From: an uncultured Anaeroplasmataceae bacterium
GTDB taxonomy: Bacteria > Bacillota_I > Bacilli_A > Acholeplasmatales > Anaeroplasmataceae
Length of the DNA: 13,960 nt
NCBI GenBank assembly: GCA_934229785.1
Contig: CAKQEA010000035.1
Coordinates: 1 to 13,960, forward strand
Direction of reading: 5' to 3'
Part shown: positions 9,917 through 13,960 of the stretch, piece after piece
Layout of the letters: each line of letters opens with the position of its first letter
Position numbering within the stretch: the stretch's first letter is position 1
Made by a program: the position numbers and the translations under genes
Notes under the pieces: model-generated
The model's database searches: none
What the model was told of the DNA's origin: nothing
What the model saw: only the letters and a program-made list of their open reading frames with translations

Positions 9917-10038
9917 AACTGAACAGACTCTATTTATAGGTAGGTCGGGCTAAGGCAACAGTTGAACCTGTGGGACAGTAATCCCATGGGCTTTTTTTGC
10001 CATTTGGAATATAATAATTTGAAAGTGAGATTATATTT
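9917..10038 (+). promoter_or_regulatory. Leader RNA with terminator; candidate metal riboswitch (NiCo/czcD class?)
   Basis: The leader between the promoter and the exporter is purine-rich, unlike the surrounding AT-rich gaps: tandem TAGGTAGGT (9937-9945), CGGGCTAAGGC (9946-9956), and ACAG at 9923-9926, 9958-9961 and 9975-9978, the last inside GGGACAG. It ends in an intrinsic terminator. Alternative pairings compete with the terminator's 5' arm: ACAG (9958-9961) with CTGT (9968-9971) and AGGT (9942-9945) with ACCT (9966-9969). This is the layout of a transcriptional riboswitch. A leader ahead of a cation diffusion facilitator suggests the NiCo (czcD) class, also proposed to sense iron, or another metal sensor. 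The class is inferred from context and partial motif likeness, not demonstrated. Confidence 0.5.
9967..9998 (+). terminator. Intrinsic terminator in the exporter leader
   Basis: CCTGTGGGA (9967-9975) pairs with TCCCATGGG (9982-9990) over 9 bp with two wobble pairs around the loop CAGTAA, then C and seven T (9992-9998). It lies 41 bases before the exporter ATG and downstream of its promoter, so expression must depend on terminator read-through. Confidence 0.85.
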
Positions 10039-10950
10039 ATGGAAAATAATGAATTTAAAAAAACTGTTGTAAGGGTTGGAATTGTAACAATTATTTGGAA
10101 TGCAGTATTATCATTAGGTAAGCTGGTTGTAGGACTTTTAGCGAAGTCTAGCTCATTAATATCAGATTCAATTCATAGTGCATCTGATGTATTTAGTACG
10201 ATTATTGTAATGATTGGTGCTAAGCTATCAACTAAGAAGGCAGATAAGGAACATCCATTTGGTCATGAAAGAATGGAGTCAATTGCGAGTATTATTTTAG
10301 CAATGCTACTTGGTGGTACTGCTGTTTTATTAGGTTATAATGGAGTAATTTCTATAATTGAATTTTGTAAAGGAAATATTGTAGAAAAAAATCAATTTAT
10401 TTATGTAGCATTAGTTTGTGCAGTTCTATCAATTGTGATAAAGGGAATAATGTTTATATACACGTTGAAGGCTTCAAAGAGAATAAATTCAACTTCATTA
10501 AAGGCTGATGCTTACCATCACTTATCTGATTCATTATCATCAATAGGTAGTGCATTAGGAGCAATTGGAATTTTAATTGGTGGTTATTTTTCAATTCTCG
10601 ACCCAATTGCATGCTTAGTTATAGCTGTTTTTATTTTAAAGGTTGCTATTGATATTGCTCGCGATGCAATTAATCAGGTTGTTGATAAAGCTGCTCCAGA
10701 AGAATATCAAAATGAAATTAAAATGCTTGTTAAAGGCTATCCTGGTGTTATTAATGTTAATTCCTTAAAAACAAGACAATTTGGAAATAAATATTATGTT
10801 GAGCTTGCAATTGCAGTTGATGGTAATATTACAGTATATGAAGGTCATGCAATCGCAAAAGGTGTTCATGATATGCTAGAATCCAAGTATGATAATATTA
10901 AGCATTGTATGATTCACGTAGATCCAAATACAATAGATGAAGAAAAATAG
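10039..10950 (+). CDS. Cation diffusion facilitator family metal exporter
   Basis: Inner-membrane divalent metal/proton antiporter of 303 residues, the usual CDF length. Six hydrophobic helices lie near residues 12-36, 40-62, 82-105, 121-142, 160-182 and 184-203, followed by a cytosolic domain ending in HCMIHVDP. Metal-site motifs are His46-x3-Asp50 in helix 2 and His160-x3-Asp164 in helix 5 (AYHHLSDSLSS), with HPFGHERMES in the connecting loop. His-x3-Asp in both helices points to Zn, Co, Ni, Cd or Fe more than to Mn; the exact ion cannot be read from this. Expression appears gated by the terminator-bearing leader. The ribosome site is weak (GTGAG about nine bases upstream). The next gene follows in the same message. 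Confidence 0.93.
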   Translation: MENNEFKKTVVRVGIVTIIWNAVLSLGKLVVGLLAKSSSLISDSIHSASDVFSTIIVMIGAKLSTKKADKEHPFGHERMESIASIILAMLLGGTAVLLGYNGVISIIEFCKGNIVEKNQFIYVALVCAVLSIVIKGIMFIYTLKASKRINSTSLKADAYHHLSDSLSSIGSALGAIGILIGGYFSILDPIACLVIAVFILKVAIDIARDAINQVVDKAAPEEYQNEIKMLVKGYPGVINVNSLKTRQFGNKYYVELAIAVDGNITVYEGHAIAKGVHDMLESKYDNIKHCMIHVDPNTIDEEK

Positions 10951-10958
10951 GAGAAGCT

Positions 10959-11507
10959 ATGCATATTATAAAACATTATTTCACAATAACAAGACATAGA
11001 CATAAGGTAATTCATTATTGCTTTAAATGTGGACTATATTATCAAGGATTAGTCCATGATTTATCAAAATATGGTTTTACTGAATTTTTTAATGGAGCTA
11101 AATTTTATGAAGGAGTCAGAAGCCCACATTATAATGAAAGAATTACAAAAGGATATAGTGAGGCTTGGATGCATCATAAGGGTAGAAATAAGCACCATTT
11201 TGAATATTGGAATGATTATAATTTAGCACTTAAAAAGTATTGTAGTGTTGATATGCCTAATAGATATTTAGCTGAAAGTATATGTGATAGAATTGCAGCC
11301 TCTAAAAATTACAATAAAAAGAACTTTACACCTAAATTTGTTTTAGACTATTTTCTTAATAGTACAGATATTAGTATTATGCATCCAAATACAGCTAAAA
11401 GAATGGAATATATTTTAAGATATTATGTTGAAAATGGAGAAAAGAAAACATTTAAATATATAAAAAAACACATGAGAAATAAAAACACAAATATACCTAT
11501 GAATTAA
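10959..11507 (+). CDS. DUF5662-like protein of unknown function
   Basis: A 182-residue soluble, basic, histidine- and tyrosine-rich protein. LVHDLSKYG (His33-Asp34), the spaced SEAWMHHKGRNKHHFEYW, and a later run with SICDRIAASKNY resemble DUF5662-type proteins of Bacillota. The HD pair and HH clusters look like a possible HD-like metal-binding helical fold, but no reaction is established and none is claimed. GGAG overlaps the exporter stop and lies five bases before the ATG. It is therefore co-transcribed with the exporter and falls under the same leader control, which may hint at a metal link. The next promoter begins one base after its stop codon. Confidence 0.7.
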   Translation: MHIIKHYFTITRHRHKVIHYCFKCGLYYQGLVHDLSKYGFTEFFNGAKFYEGVRSPHYNERITKGYSEAWMHHKGRNKHHFEYWNDYNLALKKYCSVDMPNRYLAESICDRIAASKNYNKKNFTPKFVLDYFLNSTDISIMHPNTAKRMEYILRYYVENGEKKTFKYIKKHMRNKNTNIPMN

Positions 11508-11536
11508 TTGACATAGAACCTAATAACATTTATAAT
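11508..11536 (+). promoter_or_regulatory. Perfect-consensus sigma-A promoter for tcdA
   Basis: TTGACA (11508-11513), exactly 17 bases, then TATAAT (11531-11536). It starts immediately after the TAA of the preceding gene. The transcript would begin near 11543, about 26 bases before the chosen tcdA start. Confidence 0.85.
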
Positions 11537-11568
11537 AATTTCGATATTTTTAAATGGAGTTGATAATT

Positions 11569-12321
11569 ATGTTAAATCAATTTTCAAGAACTCAGCTTTT
11601 ATTTGGTGCTGAGGCCATGGAAAAGTTAAAAAATAGTAGAGTTGCTGTTTTTGGTGTTGGCGGAGTTGGTGGCTACGTTGTAGAAGCTTTAGCTAGAAGC
11701 GGAGTAGGTTCATTTGACTTAATTGATGATGATAAGGTTTGTTTAACTAATATAAACAGGCAAATTATTGCGACAATGGAAACTGTTGGTAAATATAAGG
11801 TAGATGTTATGAAAGATAGAGTTCTATCAATTAATCCTTTTTGTAAGGTTGAAACATATAAATGCTTTTTCTTGCCTGAAAATCAAGATGATTTTGATTT
11901 TACAAAGTATGATTATATAGTTGATGCTATTGATACAGTATCAGCTAAAATTGCTCTAGTATTAAAGGCACAAAAATCAAAAACACCTATAATTTCATGT
12001 ATGGGCGCTGGTAATAAATTAGATCCACAAGCGTTTCATGTAACAGATATATATAAAACAAGTGTTGATCCATTAGCTAGAGTTATGCGCTATGAACTTA
12101 AAAAAAGAAGAGTAAAAAAATTAAAGGTTGTTTATTCTACTGAATATCCAACTAGACCGCTTGAGGATATGTCTATAAGCTGTAGAACTCATTGTGTTTG
12201 CCCTGCAGGTACTCGTAAATGTACTGTTAAAAGAGACATACCTGGGTCGAATGCATTTGTTCCCGCCTCAGCTGGCCTTTTAATCGCCTCTGAGGTTTTA
12301 AAAGATTTAAGAAAAAAATAA
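11569..12321 (+). CDS. tcdA: tRNA threonylcarbamoyladenosine dehydratase (TcdA/YgdL family)
   Basis: E1-like ATP-dependent enzyme that cyclises t6A at position 37 of ANN-decoding tRNAs to the hydantoin form ct6A. ATG 11569 is preferred over ATG 11554 because GGAG at 11556-11559 sits nine bases before it, and the upstream ATG would place the ribosome site inside the gene. The 250 residues begin with FSRTQLLFG, then the nucleotide fold GVGGVGG at 29-35, DLIDDDKVCLTNINRQI (ATP and E1 signature), SCMGAGNKLDP, and the C-terminal CVCPAGTRKC with RDIPGSNAFVPASAGLLIASEVLKDL. That combination is specific to the TcdA branch rather than ThiF or MoeB. It has its own promoter and appears monocistronic. 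Confidence 0.93.
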   Translation: MLNQFSRTQLLFGAEAMEKLKNSRVAVFGVGGVGGYVVEALARSGVGSFDLIDDDKVCLTNINRQIIATMETVGKYKVDVMKDRVLSINPFCKVETYKCFFLPENQDDFDFTKYDYIVDAIDTVSAKIALVLKAQKSKTPIISCMGAGNKLDPQAFHVTDIYKTSVDPLARVMRYELKKRRVKKLKVVYSTEYPTRPLEDMSISCRTHCVCPAGTRKCTVKRDIPGSNAFVPASAGLLIASEVLKDLRKK

Positions 12322-12325
12322 AATT

Positions 12326-12352
12326 GAGCTTTGCAAATACCTAGCTTTTTTA
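12326..12352 (+). terminator. Weak candidate terminator after tcdA
   Basis: GAGCT (12326-12330) can pair with AGCTT (12343-12347) including one wobble, around a 12-base loop, and the right arm runs into a T-run (12346-12351). The stem is short, but the place, five bases after the stop, and the T-run fit an intrinsic terminator. Confidence 0.4.
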
Positions 12353-12405
12353 GTATTTTTAGTACATATTTATGCGTTTGTGTAATAGTATAATGATGAT
12401 TTCTA

Positions 12406-12414
12406 TGTTATACT
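12406..12414 (+). promoter_or_regulatory. Extended -10 promoter for the secreted protein gene
   Basis: TGTTATACT is an extended -10 (TGn plus TATACT at 12409-12414). No good -35 lies 16-18 bases upstream. A second TATAAT at 12389-12394 is an alternative without a clear -35. The transcript would start near 12421 with a very short leader carrying AGGTGG. Confidence 0.5.
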
Positions 12415-12436
12415 CTTAAATAGAGGTGGGTATAAA

Positions 12437-13603
12437 ATGAAAAAGAAAATTATTATATTAAATTTAATTGTATGTTTTTTATTTAGTATTTTTGTTTTTA
12501 AGCCAAAAGCTTATGAAAGTAAAGAAAATGACTATGCTTATAGCACATATGTAAGCGAATATGAAAATTATCATTTTTCTTATAAAAATGTTGAGTTATT
12601 TGGTAATTGTAATAATTCAGATGAATTTTATTACAATCACTGTATAAATAATTCTAAAACTATAATTTCATACAATGTATTTTCCAATCAAGGTAAACAA
12701 TATGATGTTTGTTGCTATTCTAAAAATGATTCTAATGTAAATAGATATATTTACATATGTGAAACAAATAATATTGTTGAGAGAATTAGTGGAATTAAAA
12801 ATTTCTTGGATAATATTTGTTTTGACCTAATAGAAAAAGATTTGGAAAAATCAGCAATAAGTACTTGCTCAGATGTACCTAGAACGTTTATAGATTCTAT
12901 TGCTTCTGCGACTTATATTATTGATTTTCCGAAATTAGGGTATATAGTTTCAAGAATATCACTAAGCGAGTATTCTAATTCAATTAGTTCTATTTTTATT
13001 GCAAAAGTGTTAAGCAGTTTCGTTCCAGGGATTGTTGCAAATGATAATGGATTAAAATATGATAGATGGAAAAATCATAAGGGGTATGTCCATTTAAAAG
13101 TTCAAGAGGCATTTGATGCTAATGAAGAAGATGGTCCAGGAATGTTGTATGGAGCAGAACCATACTTAAAAGATTATTGGCCTACTAATACACCAAGTAC
13201 AGTTACGATTAGTTCTTCAATTGATGGTGGTACAACTTTGGGCTATTCAACTAAAGATGGTTTCTCATTAGGTGGAAATATCACATATGGATATTCTAAA
13301 GCAATAACAGTTTCAAATCCTGTTGTTAATGCACAACTTGATAATTCGGGTAATATGGCTATGTGGTCATATACCTATGATAAAAATAGAGAATGGACAT
13401 ATGATCAAGAAGCTAATATTATGTATGAGATTAGTAGAGATGGAAATGAAATGGATTTTGGTGATGTAATTTTGAAACTTGATTATTATTTTCAGGTTGA
13501 TAGAGATGGATTCTATATGAAACAAAACTGTTATAAAACATTAGAATTGATTGCTAGGCCACTTAGAAATTCGATTTATGAATTTAATAATGGAAAAATT
13601 TAG
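12437..13603 (+). CDS. Secreted protein of unknown function, possible beta-pore-forming-like C-terminal region
   Basis: I do not recognise this 388-residue protein with confidence. It starts with a clear Sec signal peptide: MKKK, a hydrophobic core at about 5-21, and a plausible cut after Ala25 (KPKA). There is no lipobox or cell-wall sorting signal. The mature part up to about residue 240 holds most of the cysteines (including CCYS and single Cys), so disulfides are possible. From about 255 to 300 the chain is rich in Ser, Gly, Thr and Tyr with alternating polarity: SSSIDGG, LGYSTKDGFSLGG, TYGYSKAITVSNP, and then MWSYTYD. This resembles amphipathic strands of leukocidin-type toxins, notably their YSKSI..T.P.YV...W pattern, but the likeness is from memory and weak. 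AGGTGG lies seven bases before the ATG. A small membrane protein gene follows after 20 bases. Confidence 0.8.
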   Translation: MKKKIIILNLIVCFLFSIFVFKPKAYESKENDYAYSTYVSEYENYHFSYKNVELFGNCNNSDEFYYNHCINNSKTIISYNVFSNQGKQYDVCCYSKNDSNVNRYIYICETNNIVERISGIKNFLDNICFDLIEKDLEKSAISTCSDVPRTFIDSIASATYIIDFPKLGYIVSRISLSEYSNSISSIFIAKVLSSFVPGIVANDNGLKYDRWKNHKGYVHLKVQEAFDANEEDGPGMLYGAEPYLKDYWPTNTPSTVTISSSIDGGTTLGYSTKDGFSLGGNITYGYSKAITVSNPVVNAQLDNSGNMAMWSYTYDKNREWTYDQEANIMYEISRDGNEMDFGDVILKLDYYFQVDRDGFYMKQNCYKTLELIARPLRNSIYEFNNGKI

Positions 13604-13623
13604 AATAGGAGAAAAGAAAAAAG

Positions 13624-13848
13624 ATGAAAAAAAAGGTTATTATATTATTATCAATTTTAGAGATTAGTATATTTTTATTAATATTTCCAAGTATCTATTT
13701 ATATGTAAGTTATGAAGGTTATAATTCTATAAATAATACATTATTTTATAGTTCAATTTTTATTTCAATGTGGATATCTGGTGCAGTATTGTTTTATCTT
13801 TCTATTAAAAATTTGATAACAATATTCATTAATAATGAATCTAAATAA
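13624..13848 (+). CDS. Small two-helix membrane protein
   Basis: A 74-residue hydrophobic protein of unknown family. Two predicted membrane helices lie at about residues 5-28 and 39-61, joined by a short polar loop (YEGYNSINN), with a basic start (MKKK) and a polar tail. AGGAG at 13607-13611 is 12 bases before the ATG, a long but usable spacing. It follows the secreted protein gene by 20 bases with no promoter or terminator between, so the two are probably one operon. A role as immunity, export or anchoring partner of that protein is speculation from the arrangement. Confidence 0.7.
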   Translation: MKKKVIILLSILEISIFLLIFPSIYLYVSYEGYNSINNTLFYSSIFISMWISGAVLFYLSIKNLITIFINNESK

Positions 13849-13895
13849 GAAGGGGCTGTAAAAAAACCTAGGTTTTGAATTTGAAATGGCTCTTT

Positions 13896-13914
13896 CCAAA
13901 CTGAGGTAGTTTGG
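13896..13914 (+). repeat. Perfect 7-bp hairpin
   Basis: CCAAACT and AGTTTGG flank the 5-base loop GAGGT. No T-run follows on the plus strand. Read on the minus strand it also lacks a T-run directly after the stem, so it is better explained as part of a mobile element end than as a terminator. Confidence 0.6.
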
Positions 13915-13918
13915 TAGG

Positions 13919-13932
13919 TAGGTAGCTACCTA
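13919..13932. repeat. 14-bp palindrome within GGTA short repeats
   Basis: TAGGTAGCTACCTA is a perfect self-complementary palindrome. It sits at the end of a run in which GGTA is repeated three times from 13913, overlapping the hairpin's right arm. It may be a protein binding site near an element end. Confidence 0.5.
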
Positions 13933-13960
13933 AGAATTTAAAGAAATAAGAAAATAGGAA

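Larger units (their letters stand above)
13851..13960. mobile_element. Probable insertion sequence end, truncated by window
   Basis: Three bases after the small membrane protein stop, the sequence changes to AGGGGCTGTAAAAAAA, like the GGGGCTGT termini I associate with some IS families of Bacillota (IS1182-like; from memory). It is followed by the perfect palindrome AAAACCTAGGTTTT (13863-13876), a CCAAACT/AGTTTGG hairpin (13896-13914) and the palindrome TAGGTAGCTACCTA (13919-13932). On the minus strand a frame without stop enters from the window edge and ends at 13868, which could be a transposase C-terminus, but 30 codons are too few to judge. The other end and any target duplication are outside the window. 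Confidence 0.35.

Noticed and set aside
9940..9985. A TPP riboswitch, suggested by GAACCTG.
   Set aside because: The CTGAGA element and the other conserved TPP segments are absent, and the downstream gene is a metal exporter.
11554..11568. An earlier ATG for tcdA.
   Set aside because: It would put the GGAG ribosome site inside the coding region; ATG 11569 has correct spacing and a typical family N-terminus.
13913..13925. A short GGTA tandem repeat as a CRISPR or microsatellite.
   Set aside because: Only three units of four bases, with no spacers; better explained as part of the palindromic element end.
13868..13960. A partial minus-strand coding sequence (possible transposase end).
   Set aside because: Only 30 codons without recognisable motifs; mentioned under the mobile element but not called as a gene.

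Overview
The window is AT-rich, low-GC Gram-positive (Bacillota) chromosome. TGA acts as a stop (gltD ends in TGA) and Trp is written TGG, so this is the standard bacterial code and not that of Mycoplasma. AGA-dominated arginine codons, AGGAG-type ribosome sites, sigma-A-like promoters with TGn extensions and a B. subtilis-type Fe-S PurF suggest an Erysipelotrichia-like or related gut-type lineage; the exact taxon is inference. All complete genes lie on the plus strand.

Region 1 (1-9220) is glutamine-centred metabolism. A truncated gene end that resembles the C-terminus of the carbamoyl-phosphate synthase large chain is followed by purF (first step of purine synthesis) and pyrG (CTP synthase), which abut directly. 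After a 170-base gap with a long inverted repeat, a promoter and a promoter-proximal intrinsic terminator come gltB and gltD, the two subunits of NADPH glutamate synthase, overlapping by one base. PurF, PyrG and GltB all take the amide of glutamine, and GltBD also regenerates glutamate, so the block joins nucleotide synthesis to nitrogen assimilation.

Region 2 (9221-12321) holds single genes or short operons: a small flavodoxin-family protein with its own extended -10 promoter; a cation diffusion facilitator (metal exporter) preceded by a leader RNA of about 120 nt that ends in a strong intrinsic terminator, hence a probable metal riboswitch or attenuator; a DUF5662-like protein translated from the same message; and tcdA (t6A dehydratase) behind a perfect-consensus sigma-A promoter.

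Region 3 (12322-13960) looks accessory. It has a 388-aa secreted protein I cannot assign with confidence, whose C-terminal third has a glycine/serine-rich beta-strand pattern reminiscent of leukocidin-type pore formers; a 74-aa two-helix membrane protein just after it; and then sequence that looks like the end of an insertion sequence (GGGGCTGT start, nested palindromes) running off the window.

The most interesting points are the attenuator-like leaders before gltB and the metal exporter, and the secreted-protein plus small-membrane-protein pair beside a probable mobile element end.
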